NCBI GenBank assembly: GCA_963639765.1
Contig: CAVHXA010000051.1
Span: 1-13,435 of the forward strand
From: CAVHXA01 sp963639765
Lineage (GTDB): Bacteria; Bacillota; Clostridia; Oscillospirales; Oscillospiraceae
Reading direction: 5' to 3'
Length of the DNA stretch: 13,435 nt
A model generated the notes under the pieces. That model ran no database searches and had not been told where the DNA came from. It was given only the letters and a program-made list of their open reading frames with translations. A program made the position numbers and the translations under genes. This document shows, piece by piece, positions 1-6,859 of the stretch (positions are counted from its first letter, which is position 1; each line of letters starts with the position of its first letter).

Positions 1-398
1 AGGCGCGGGGCGTGGAGCAGGGCCGGGAATACGCCATCCTCACCGACGAGATCACGAAGGCCTGGTCCGGCATGACCACCCGGCAGTACAAGAATCTGAA
101 AGGTCTCAAAAAGGAAAACCTCCGGGACAACATGAGCACATTGGAGATCGTGCTGAACATGCTGGCAGAAACCACGACCACGGAGCTTTCCAAAGCCCAC
201 CAGCCGGAAGGCTTTGAGGAGAGCCGGACCATCGCCCGGCGCGGCGGCAAGGTGGCGGGAGACGCGCGGCGCGCCATCGAGGCAGACACCGGCCGTCCGG
301 CTGTCACAGCGGAGAACGCCGCCCAGCTCAATACCGTGGTGACTGAGATGATTGAGGGCGTGGCGGAAGCGGGCATGTCCAAAGAGGACGAAACATAA
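1..398 (+). CDS. dinD: DinD-family (DNA-damage-inducible protein D) C-terminal part, truncated by window edge
   Basis: The frame is open from the first bases of the window and stops with TAA at 396-398, so the true start lies upstream; the GTG at 12 is only an internal codon. The visible 130 or so residues carry the stretch around AILTDEITKAW, YKNLKGLKKENLRDNM and the RRGGKVAGDAR segment, which I recognise from the C-terminal half of DinD proteins. In E. coli DinD is SOS-induced and acts on RecA filaments; other relatives accompany phage or plasmid BRO/antirepressor genes. Its role here is unknown. The last 20 residues (after about QLNTVV) are a variable acidic tail. No convincing terminator follows. 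The family call is from memory of conserved segments, without a search. Confidence 0.8.
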   Translation, partial: ARGVEQGREYAILTDEITKAWSGMTTRQYKNLKGLKKENLRDNMSTLEIVLNMLAETTTTELSKAHQPEGFEESRTIARRGGKVAGDARRAIEADTGRPAVTAENAAQLNTVVTEMIEGVAEAGMSKEDET

Positions 399-581
399 TC
401 AAAACAAGCGGAGTCACATCATTGAACAGCATCCCATTTTATATGCTGGCATCAATTACTCGCATGAAATGCAAACATATTTTTTATCAATCCAGAAATT
501 GTGCAGTTGGTTCTTATGATGGGCCTTCCTAAATAATCCCACTACGCTCCCGGCAGGTCGGCTGTGTTTCACGCCGTGAAA
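399..581. other. Spacer between convergent dinD and glyA
   Basis: The two genes converge here. I see a 6-bp hairpin (427-432 with 443-448) and a 7+7 inverted repeat, TTTCACG and CGTGAAA at 567-581, directly after the glyA stop codon. Neither is followed by a T-run in the right direction, so neither is a clear intrinsic terminator. Nothing coding is visible. Confidence 0.5.
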
Positions 582-1835
582 TTACGCGTACAAAGGAAAC
601 CGCTCGACAAGCTCCGCCACCTTTTTCATTACACTGTGCCTACGCGCATCAAAATCAAAAATGCAGTCTGCAATACACTCGGCAATTATGGCCATTTCAG
701 CCGTACCCATTCCCCGCGTGGTGACAGCGGGTGTGCCTATTCGAACGCCGCTTGTGACAAAGGGGCTTCGCTTTTCTCCGGGGACGGTGTTCTTGTTGAC
801 CGTGATATGCACTTCATCCAACCGCCGCTCAAGCTCTTTCCCTGTGCAACTTACTTTGCTGAGATCAATCAGAAGAAGATGATTGTCCGTGCCTCCGCTT
901 ACCAGCCTTACATACCGGGAGCTGAGCTCAGCGGCCAGCGACTGCGCGTTTTCCACGACCTGTTTGGCATAATCACGGAACTCGGGCCGCATCGCCTCAC
1001 CCAGGCATACCGCTTTTGCCGCTATAATATGCTCCAGAGGACCGCCCTGCGTGCCGGGGAAAACGGCTTTGTTACACTTCTTTGCAATTTCCTCTGAATT
1101 GGTGAGAATCATGCCTCCGCGCGGACCGCGAAGCGTCTTATGGGTGGTCGTGGTGACTACATCGGCATAAGGCACCGGATTCTGATGAACCCCACCGGCA
1201 ACCAGCCCGGCGATGTGCGCCATGTCCACCATGAATAGAGCGCCGTTTGCGTGGGCAATTTCCGCCATGCGCGAAAAGTCAAGGGCGCGTGGATAAGCGG
1301 AAGCTCCCGCCACCAGAAGCTTTGGCTTTACTTCTGAGACCTGTTCTGCCAGCGCGTCATAATCCAAAAAGCCCTGTTCATTTACGCCGTAGGACACCAC
1401 ATGATAGTTGACTCCGCTCATATTAACAGGGCTTCCGTGCGTCAGGTGACCGCCGTGGGAAAGATTCATGCCCATGATGGTATCGCCGGCGTTTAAGAAC
1501 GCAAAATATACCGCCAGATTGGCCTGAGAGCCGCTGTGGGGCTGCACATTGGCAAAACGCGCACCGAACAGCTTGCAGGCGCGTCCGATTGCCAGCTGCT
1601 CCACCTCGTCCACGAACGCGCAGCCGCCGTAATATCTGTGGTCGGGATAACCCTCCGCGTATTTGTTGGTGAGCACACTGCCGGCGGCCGCCAGCACGGC
1701 CGGGCTGACGATGTTCTCGCTTGCGATCAGCTCCAGATTGCTCTGCTGGCGCTGGAGCTCTCTGCCCATGGCTTCGGCCAGGAACGGGTCTTCTTCCATG
1801 ATCAGGGGGATTGGGTTCAGATAGTTTTTGTACAT
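582..1835 (-). CDS. glyA: Serine hydroxymethyltransferase
   Basis: This cytosolic PLP enzyme interconverts serine plus tetrahydrofolate and glycine plus 5,10-methylene-tetrahydrofolate, the main source of one-carbon units. The 417-residue length is full for the family. Visible landmarks are the N-terminal LELIASEN (34-41), NKYAEGYP (57-64), the substrate region HSGSQAN (100-106), VDMAHIAGL (203-211) with the PLP-contacting Asp204 and His207, and the PLP-lysine motif TTTTHKTLRGPRGG with Lys233. The ATG at 1835 is preceded by an AAAGGAAG ribosome binding site at good spacing. A promoter-like -10 box lies about 70 bp upstream, so the gene is probably transcribed on its own. No glycine or THF riboswitch was recognised. 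Nothing suggests loss of function. Confidence 0.97.
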   Translation of the reverse strand: MYKNYLNPIPLIMEEDPFLAEAMGRELQRQQSNLELIASENIVSPAVLAAAGSVLTNKYAEGYPDHRYYGGCAFVDEVEQLAIGRACKLFGARFANVQPHSGSQANLAVYFAFLNAGDTIMGMNLSHGGHLTHGSPVNMSGVNYHVVSYGVNEQGFLDYDALAEQVSEVKPKLLVAGASAYPRALDFSRMAEIAHANGALFMVDMAHIAGLVAGGVHQNPVPYADVVTTTTHKTLRGPRGGMILTNSEEIAKKCNKAVFPGTQGGPLEHIIAAKAVCLGEAMRPEFRDYAKQVVENAQSLAAELSSRYVRLVSGGTDNHLLLIDLSKVSCTGKELERRLDEVHITVNKNTVPGEKRSPFVTSGVRIGTPAVTTRGMGTAEMAIIAECIADCIFDFDARRHSVMKKVAELVERFPLYA

Positions 1836-1904
1836 TAAGCTTCTTCCTTTTCCGCTGCGGCAAACTGCCCAGTAACAAAGGTCAGTGCACAGCCATTCTA
1901 TTAA

Positions 1905-1910
1905 ATTATA
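1905..1910 (-). promoter_or_regulatory. Putative sigma-A -10 box for glyA
   Basis: On the minus strand this reads TATAAT inside a TA-rich run, about 70 bp before the glyA start codon. The best -35 candidate is a weak TCGAAC 18 bp upstream. The expected transcript would have a 60-nt leader. The -10 match is exact; assignment to glyA is inferred from position. Confidence 0.45.
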
Positions 1911-2079
1911 TAACGGAAGCTGTCTGCCGTTCGATAGGGCAGAGTCTTTTCGTTTTCACTGATTGACCGCTCCCATACCCTTTCAATTTGACCGGCAGCG
2001 GTCTTTTTGTTGTGCCCTTTTTCGTCTCCCCCTGAGTCTGCAGACTTCCTCAATTACCTATTGACTTTTTATTTGCAGA

Positions 2080-2149
2080 CTGTTCCTCGCTCCACACAGT
2101 GCGTATTGTTCCATCTTCAAAAAAACCGAGTGGGATTGTTTTCGTCCAC
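2080..2149 (-). pseudogene. Remnant of BRO-N/DinD-like N-terminal domain
   Basis: Read on the minus strand from a GTG at 2149, preceded by an AGGAAAG-type ribosome binding site, the sequence gives a short peptide ending in TRFF, then a stop caused by a seven-base homopolymer. If one base of that run is dropped, the frame continues as EDGTIRTVWSEEQ. This matches, as I remember it, the opening of BRO-N/DinD-type proteins (FEDxxIRTVWxEEQ, normally followed by a WYFSIVDVV-like stretch). After EEQ the resemblance ends. It is therefore a 23-codon leftover of a gene start with a frameshift and lost body. It may relate to the DinD fragment at the window start. The match is short, so chance is possible. 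Confidence 0.35.
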
Positions 2150-2375
2150 GGTCTCTTTCCTGCTTTTGGATATTGTTTGTCTCACCACGAAGGAGTTCAC
2201 ACTCAAGTCCACGGCAGAAGCGGCTTTCGCAGCAGGTGTTTAGTGGGATGTTGCAAAACGGACTGTGCTTTTGCTCTGTGAGCCGCTGCAGGCATACATC
2301 GTCTGTTTAATAAGCTACTCCCTGGCTACGCAAAATGATGAACAGTAACGCTCCACTTCTGTAAACGAAGCACGG

Positions 2376-3839
2376 TCATGTTTGATTTGCCGATCTGCCT
2401 TTCGCGTAGGGGTTAAGGAAGGGGGCGGGAGCTTTCCTGCATGTGGCAAGGCTTACAATCACCAGCGCCGCAGCGCAGGCTATTGCGCCAGGAACGGTTG
2501 AGCCGAGACCAAACGGCTGTCCGGCCAGCTTCCAGCCCACGCAAACGATAAACCCGGCAGCCATTCCGGAAAGAACCCCGGCCTTTGTGGCTTTTTCCCA
2601 ATAAAGGGCTGCAAAGGCAGGGAGCCCCGCCGCCGCGGCATAAAAGCTCCATGAGAACATGAGCACATTGTATGCGTTCTTTATATACAGAGCGATCAGA
2701 AGCGCGCCGAGGGGCATAATGACGGCAAAAACGCGGGTCAGCACCAGCTCCTTTTTCTCGGAAATATCCGGCCTGAACACCTTGTAGACATCATGGACTG
2801 CGCTCTGTACGGACACGATCAGATAGCTGTCGGCAGTGGACATGATGACTGATAATATTCCGGCCAGCGCAAGCCCGGTCAGGCCGACCGGCAGAATCTC
2901 AATCGCCAGTGCCGGGACAACGGCATCGGTAGTTCCGTATGCGGCAATTCTGTCCGCGCTGATAAACTGATGGACCACAACACCCATAAACCAGACCAGC
3001 GGGATCGTGAGACCGTATACAAAGGTCCCGAGAAACAGGCCTTTTTTCGCGGCCTTCTGGCTTCTTGCGGCAAACGCACGCTGCCACATTTCCGCGCCTG
3101 CCAGAGTGAACACAAAATACGTGATGATGTCTCCGGCTATATTCCCGTCTATATACGGCGTGGCGAGCTCGGGGGCAAGATTTTCAAGGAACACAGAAGG
3201 TCCTCCCAGCTTCAAAAGGGACGCGCTGGGGATAAGAATATACACGAACAGAATCAGCATGATGAACTGAAACACATCCGTATAGATAACACCGAAAAGT
3301 CCTGATGTTGCCGTGTAGATAATAAAGACCATGCAGGCTATGAACGCGCCCATTTCATAGGAGATGCCGATTTCTCCGCCCAGCATGTTGATAATCGTGG
3401 CTGTTGCCGTAACCTGCGATGCCACCGTTCCCATCATGGTAAACGCTATCAGGGCTCCCAGCACGACCTTTGCGGTTTTACCGAAGCGCTGCTCGAAGAG
3501 ATCGGGGATGGATGTGACATTGAATGTTGTCCCTACTGCGGATATCCGCCCGGCGAAACCGGAAAAAATAAACATGCCCAGCAGATACGGCAGCGCTGTC
3601 ATAATAGCCTTGAACCCGCTGGAGTAGGCCACACCGGCTCGACCCATCAGGCCGCTGCCGCCTATGATGGTTGCACAGACGGTCGCCATAAGCACCAGGG
3701 GTCCGAAAGAACGCCCTCCAAGATAATAGTCGTCCATGTTCTTGACCTTCCTGACGACAACAAGGCCCACAAGCACCATTGCTACAAGGTATGCGCCAAT
3801 GATTACAAGATCGATCGTATGCAGTTGATTATGAACCAT
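2376..3839 (-). CDS. Sodium:solute symporter (SSS family)
   Basis: A 487-residue integral membrane protein of typical SSS length, with about 13 hydrophobic segments starting near residues 9-30. It would couple inward Na+ flow to uptake of a small organic solute. Family marks include MDDYYLGGRSFGP (35-47), the GVIYTDVFQFIMLI helix (183-196), the GAEMWQRAFAARS segment (248-260) and GILSVIMSTADSYL (327-340), whose Ser334, Thr335 and Ser338 region forms part of the Na2 site in characterised members. The substrate cannot be told from sequence; proline, pantothenate, sialic acid and sugar carriers all share this fold. The ATG at 3839 follows an AGGAAAGGAAG ribosome binding site. It lies 130 bp downstream of a broken nucleotidyltransferase gene and 540 bp upstream of glyA on the same strand. 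Confidence 0.92.
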   Translation of the reverse strand: MVHNQLHTIDLVIIGAYLVAMVLVGLVVVRKVKNMDDYYLGGRSFGPLVLMATVCATIIGGSGLMGRAGVAYSSGFKAIMTALPYLLGMFIFSGFAGRISAVGTTFNVTSIPDLFEQRFGKTAKVVLGALIAFTMMGTVASQVTATATIINMLGGEIGISYEMGAFIACMVFIIYTATSGLFGVIYTDVFQFIMLILFVYILIPSASLLKLGGPSVFLENLAPELATPYIDGNIAGDIITYFVFTLAGAEMWQRAFAARSQKAAKKGLFLGTFVYGLTIPLVWFMGVVVHQFISADRIAAYGTTDAVVPALAIEILPVGLTGLALAGILSVIMSTADSYLIVSVQSAVHDVYKVFRPDISEKKELVLTRVFAVIMPLGALLIALYIKNAYNVLMFSWSFYAAAAGLPAFAALYWEKATKAGVLSGMAAGFIVCVGWKLAGQPFGLGSTVPGAIACAAALVIVSLATCRKAPAPFLNPYAKGRSANQT

Positions 3840-3969
3840 CTAAGACTTCCTTTCCTGTCCGGCTGTGCCGGTTTATTGTTTACTATTGCCGTGAATTTAG
3901 GTGTTATTGGGGTCTTTGTGTACGGAAGGTGAAATGGATAGTTGAGAGCTCTTATCTGTACATACGCAG

Positions 3970-4508
3970 TTACAGCCCCCTGTTCGGGACATTCAGCAGC
4001 GGAGCTCGGTAGTAACCGCGCCGCACCAGATCATGAAACGCCGCCCGGATATATGGAATTTCTTCCCGGAAGGTAATTCGAATATGGGTATCTACTGCCG
4101 TGGTCAACACGGATACCGAAATCTGCCCGGTCTGAAGGTGCTCGTCCACAAAACTCGCCAGCGTCAGTTCTGGCAAACGATCCTTTCCGTTCCACGCTAA
4201 AAAGCGGCGCAAGCTGCCGTCGGCTCTCTGGAATACATCCGTTGTGAAGCCCCACATATTCACAGACGCGAAGCTGTCCGGCGACAGTGAGACCTTGCTT
4301 CCGTACCAACGCCCCTCTATACCGCCCGGCGCTCGGGTTATGTCTTTTTTTCCTGTAAACGCAACAATGACCCGGATTTATCTACACTGCCAAGCGTGCG
4401 GGGCACAGCGCCGTGGCTGTTGAGAGCCTTTTCGACTCGGACTCCGGCCAGACAATACGAGCCGGAGGAATCGGCGGCCAGCAGCACCAGGGTATAGGAT
4501 TGCTCCAT
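3970..4508 (-). pseudogene. Sugar-phosphate nucleotidyltransferase remnant, internally deleted and frameshifted
   Basis: Start: the ATG at 4508 follows a GGGAGG ribosome binding site (4515-4520) with 6-nt spacing. The first frame reads about 56 codons to a TAA at 4338-4340. The adjoining -1 frame then carries on without a stop to TAA at 3970; the two join at an A-run (minus strand, 4345-4351). The joined 179-residue product shows a family I know as nucleotidyltransferases of about 300 residues: YTLVLLAA resembles the start (TLVILAAGMGSRYGG), YCLAGVRVEKALNSHG resembles a mid-protein strand, and SVNMWGFTTDVF plus the VDEHLQTGQ and VLTT parts match the C-terminal third. About 120-150 residues with the nucleotide-binding loop and catalytic aspartates are missing, so it should be inactive. 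A programmed -1 shift is an alternative reading of the junction. Confidence 0.6.
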
Positions 4509-4556
4509 TTTCATCCTCCCTTGGCGTTTTGTCACGTCTTAATCTCTCATACGGCA

Positions 4557-5741
4557 TCACCGTCCAGCCTTGCTGCGAAGCCACTTGTCCAAAAGCTCGT
4601 CCCAGGCCTCCGCTGCCTTTCGATGCTGGTTTTCCATATTCGGAAGCCACGGCTCAGCGGTGCCCTGTATTTCCGGCAGCCGCAGAAACCTTCTGTCTGC
4701 AGAATACCTGAACAGGCTCTTGGATGCATTTGTCAACATCCGTTTTCTCAATGCTGCTTCATCCGATGAGAGACTGTCGATCCGGTGCGAAAAAACATTT
4801 TGTCCAATCCATCCGGTACAGATGGAGAAAAAGATATCCCGGACATGCGCCTCGAATTTCATCTCCGGCTTCTGCGGATAATCTCCGTAGGTGTTGCGAA
4901 AAACCGGAGTCTGGATATCCACGCACTGTACACTACCCTGTGCTCTGGTCAGGTCAAGCAGCGAGTCCAGTCCGCCGGCAAGAAGAGGAGACTGGTTGTG
5001 GAAATAATACGGAGAGAAGAATGTGGGCAGATTGGAGAGGGCCTTCATACGGATGCCGAGATTGCCGGCAAAAACCTTTGTTGTGGGCACAGGTTTTATT
5101 TTTGACTTTGACCTGGCGCTTTTCTGAACGATGACCCCGCCAAGCTCAGAAATGCTTTTCCAAAAATCGGTCATCTCCTCTCTATACAGCCCCCAGAGCA
5201 GGTCTTCCACCTCGTCAAATCCGACGAGGGGCAATATGCTGTAGCCGCTATAATTGCTGGTGGTGAGATCTGCCCCCCTGGTCAAACTCTGCAGATGTGT
5301 CCCGATAAAGTCAATCTCCCGCTTTGAGATTTTCCCGTCCGCAGTCTGCTCCAGAACGCAGGGCCGGATGTCGGAGCCTACAAGGATGAGATAATCCAGG
5401 TCCTGAAACATCGCCTCCAGCAAAACCTGACTGTGGAAAAATCCGTATGGGACCAGGCCATACATATCGGCTAAAGGACAGAACAGAAGCTGTCGGATGG
5501 TCGTATGCCGAACGCCTATTTTCTCCAGATTCTTGTACGTTCCGCTTATTTCCTGCAAGCGTATACACGAGAGCCTCGCTCTGCCTTCCAGCTTTTTTGC
5601 GGCTGCCGGATTCATCTGGTTCGAATACACCACAATTACGCTGTTGATCGTATGGCCGTATTTCTCCGCATTATCCAAAAACTCCGCCAGGGGTCTGGCT
5701 GACAGAAAGTCTCTCATTATCATTCCTATTGCAATTTTCAT
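4557..5741 (-). CDS. Putative glycosyltransferase-like protein of unknown specificity
   Basis: The product has 394 residues, no signal peptide and no membrane segment, so it is probably cytosolic. I do not recognise a named family. Its pattern fits a GT-A-like fold: a beta-strand start IAIGMIMRDF, a nucleotide-binding-like strand NSVIVVYSN (33-41), a hydrophobic strand ending in a DxD-like acidic site LDYLILVGSDIRP (115-127), and a FAGNLGIRMKAL segment (224-235) like the acceptor-side motif of family 2 enzymes. Only one Asp (124) is clear in the DxD position, so catalysis is uncertain. The ATG at 5741 has a GGGAGG ribosome binding site 7-8 nt upstream. A strong intrinsic terminator lies only about 40 nt before the start, preceded by a leader ORF and a promoter, so expression is probably controlled by attenuation. 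A nucleotidyltransferase remnant follows 48 bp downstream, which fits a former sugar-transfer operon. Confidence 0.55.
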   Translation of the reverse strand: MKIAIGMIMRDFLSARPLAEFLDNAEKYGHTINSVIVVYSNQMNPAAAKKLEGRARLSCIRLQEISGTYKNLEKIGVRHTTIRQLLFCPLADMYGLVPYGFFHSQVLLEAMFQDLDYLILVGSDIRPCVLEQTADGKISKREIDFIGTHLQSLTRGADLTTSNYSGYSILPLVGFDEVEDLLWGLYREEMTDFWKSISELGGVIVQKSARSKSKIKPVPTTKVFAGNLGIRMKALSNLPTFFSPYYFHNQSPLLAGGLDSLLDLTRAQGSVQCVDIQTPVFRNTYGDYPQKPEMKFEAHVRDIFFSICTGWIGQNVFSHRIDSLSSDEAALRKRMLTNASKSLFRYSADRRFLRLPEIQGTAEPWLPNMENQHRKAAEAWDELLDKWLRSKAGR

Positions 5742-5779
5742 TGCGACACCTCCCTCGCACGGCGTGGAGCATAGAGCCG

Positions 5780-5820
5780 AAAAAAGGGCACATAAGCCTT
5801 GTCTCCCGGCTTATGTGCCC
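5780..5820 (-). terminator. Intrinsic terminator / attenuator in the leader of the 4557-5741 gene
   Basis: On the minus strand, GGGCACATAAGCC (5820-5808) and GGCTTATGTGCCC (5798-5786) form a perfect 13-bp stem with a 9-nt loop, followed at once by six T (5785-5780). This is a textbook intrinsic terminator. It ends about 40 nt before the start codon at 5741, and no complete gene lies upstream on this strand, so it most likely acts as an attenuator in that gene's own leader. Confidence 0.88.
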
Positions 5821-5887
5821 AAACCATTACTCGAATTATAGCTCCTGTCAACATGGAACATCACCGATGCCGGATTCTCACAAAGCC
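5808..5887 (-). promoter_or_regulatory. Candidate antiterminator pairing
   Basis: In the minus-strand RNA, GGCUUUGUG (5887-5879), which is codons 10-12 of the leader ORF, can pair with CACAUAAGCC of the terminator's 5' arm (5817-5808): 9 bp with one bulged U. This would prevent the terminator. A competing 7-bp stem, TCCTGTC (5900-5894) with GACAGGA (5849-5843), encloses that segment and would leave the terminator free to form. These pairings are read from the sequence; the switching mechanism is inferred. Confidence 0.5.
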
Positions 5888-5914
5888 GCTAGGGACAGGA
5901 ATGAAAATAAGCAT
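5861..5914 (-). CDS. Leader peptide ORF (17 aa) in the attenuator region
   Basis: An ATG at 5914 preceded by AGAGGAG at 9-nt spacing opens an ORF reading MLIFIPVPSGFVRIRHR and ending with TGA at 5861-5863. It lies between a promoter (6018-6046) and the attenuator (5780-5820) on the same strand. Its codons 5-7 form one arm of the proposed anti-antiterminator stem and codons 10-12 form the antiterminator arm, so ribosome position could decide termination. No single amino acid is enriched, so the signal is not obviously an amino acid; two Pro and three Arg codons are present. Existence as a translated peptide is inferred from the ribosome binding site and context. Confidence 0.45.
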   Translation of the reverse strand: MLIFIPVPSGFVRIRHR

Positions 5915-6017
5915 GGTGAAATTCTCCTCTCATGAAAACGAAAAACAGATCCTTCTTTCATTACAGGGGAACGCCCGAAAAAGCTGTAAGGCTACCCGCC
6001 TGTATATATACACAGAA

Positions 6018-6046
6018 AGTATACCATGCTCTTCCTTGAAAAGCAA
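6018..6046 (-). promoter_or_regulatory. Sigma-A promoter for the attenuated glycosyltransferase-like gene
   Basis: On the minus strand, TTGCTT (6046-6041), a 17-bp spacer and TGGTATACT with an extended -10 (hexamer 6023-6018) are seen. The transcript would start near 6011 and carry a leader of about 270 nt. A perfect 12-bp palindrome TGTATATATACA at 6001-6012 sits at the start point and could be an operator. Confidence 0.6.
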
Positions 6047-6120
6047 TGGTCAATCCAATTGAAAATATGGTTTTGTCTAAAATCGTCAATATAAAGCTTT
6101 CATTCCGCTGAATTTTCTGG

Positions 6121-6126
6121 TATAAT
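6121..6126 (+). promoter_or_regulatory. Extended -10 promoter for the cytidylate-kinase-like gene
   Basis: TGGTATAAT is a perfect extended -10, with the hexamer at 6121-6126. No good -35 box is seen at 16-18 bp upstream, as is common for extended -10 promoters. Transcription would start near 6133, giving a 110-nt leader to the ATG at 6245. It is divergent to the promoter at 6018-6046. Confidence 0.6.
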
Positions 6127-6244
6127 ACAGACAACAGAGCAGTATGCAAAGCTTCGCAGGCCAATCCCCATCTCCATCCCTGATTTTGATGTGTCGTCCA
6201 CAAACAGGCCAAAATAAAGGCACTGCCGGAAAGGAGTCATAAAA

Positions 6245-6859
6245 ATGAACCGTATCATAACAATCGGGCGTGAATTTGGCAGCGGCGGTCGTGAGCTTGG
6301 CCGAAGAATTGCGGAAGAGCTGCAGATCGCCTACTATGACCAGGAAATCGTCACAGAAATCGCGAAAAGAACCGCGCGGTCTGAGGCGTACATCCGACAG
6401 ATCGAAGAAAAATGCCCCATCATGAGCTTTCCTATTCAGGTCAGACACAGCTTTTACCTGAGCACGGAGCCGATATGCTATCCGGATCTCTCCATCTACA
6501 CGAAACAGCACGAGCTGCTGCGCGAGCTGGCTCGCAAGTCCGACTGTGTCATCGTAGGCCGCTGCGCGGACTATGTCCTTCGAGAAATGCGCCCGGTGCG
6601 TATTTTTGCCTATGCGGATATGCAGAGCAAAATCAGACGGTGCATGGAGCGCCGGCCCGAGGGCGAAAACCTGAGCGAGACGCAGATGAAAAAACAGATT
6701 GCCGAGATTGATCGCCAACGCGCCAAATACTATTCGTTCTTCTGCGAACAGAAGTGGGGCGCACCGGAAAACTATGATCTTCTTGTCAACACCTCCGGGG
6801 CCAGCATCAAAAAGCTGGCGGCCGCACTCTGCGGATATCTGGAAGCCTGGTTTGCCTGA
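6245..6859 (+). CDS. Cytidylate-kinase-like family protein
   Basis: A cytosolic P-loop protein of 204 residues. The N-terminus has the modified Walker A loop GREFGSGGRELG (8-19) typical of the cytidylate-kinase-2 family, then IAYYDQEIV, a LID-like basic helix KIRRCMERR near the middle, and a C-terminal helix. True CMP kinases phosphorylate CMP/dCMP; this family is a divergent branch, common in Clostridia, whose substrate is not established as far as I know. The ATG at 6245 follows AAAGGAG at 8 nt. It has its own extended -10 promoter and no gene close behind it, so it is likely monocistronic. A perfect 11-bp inverted repeat begins 20 nt after the stop. Confidence 0.85.
   Translation: MNRIITIGREFGSGGRELGRRIAEELQIAYYDQEIVTEIAKRTARSEAYIRQIEEKCPIMSFPIQVRHSFYLSTEPICYPDLSIYTKQHELLRELARKSDCVIVGRCADYVLREMRPVRIFAYADMQSKIRRCMERRPEGENLSETQMKKQIAEIDRQRAKYYSFFCEQKWGAPENYDLLVNTSGASIKKLAAALCGYLEAWFA

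Larger units (their letters stand above)
1836..2375. other. 540-bp glyA/symporter spacer with decayed sequence
   Basis: No intact gene is seen. From the glyA end it holds the short glyA leader and -10 box; a 7-bp inverted repeat, GACCGCT (1965-1971) with AGCGGTC (1997-2003), followed by five T on the + strand, which would be an intrinsic-type terminator only for + strand transcripts although no + gene precedes it; a perfect 12-bp palindrome AGTCTGCAGACT (2035-2046), part of which recurs near 2075; and a probable fragment of a BRO-N-like gene on the minus strand (about 2080-2149). Minus-strand frames across 1906-2050 are open with a basic composition but have no start. I see nothing definable in 2150-2375. 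Confidence 0.45.
5742..6244. other. 503-bp divergent regulatory region
   Basis: No protein gene longer than the 17-codon leader ORF is convincing here. The region holds the attenuator, leader ORF and promoter of the leftward gene, then a promoter for the rightward cytidylate-kinase-like gene. In the leftward leader a further hairpin can form from TTACAG and CTGTAA arms around a GGG/CCC helix (about 5960-5990). I could not match the leader to a known riboswitch or T-box. Confidence 0.55.

Noticed and set aside
564..1097. 177-aa open frame on the + strand
   Set aside because: It lies wholly opposite glyA, which has full-length family conservation; no ribosome binding site or recognisable protein features.
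1965..2008. Terminator-like hairpin with T5 on the + strand
   Set aside because: The stem is only 7 bp with a 25-nt loop, and no + strand gene precedes it; kept only as a note in the spacer entry.
2007..2281. Two short + strand frames (60-78 aa) in the glyA-symporter spacer
   Set aside because: No ribosome binding site or promoter. The opposite strand gives a better match to a decayed gene, so these are probably shadows.
5741..6011. Known riboswitch or T-box in the leader
   Set aside because: I looked for the T-box GGTGGNACCGCG element and for glycine, THF, cobalamin, preQ1, fluoride and guanidine consensus parts and did not find a match; a leader ORF fits better.
6086..6718. 210-aa minus-strand frame
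   Set aside because: It is antisense to the cytidylate-kinase-like gene and crosses its promoter; the + strand gene has clear motifs.
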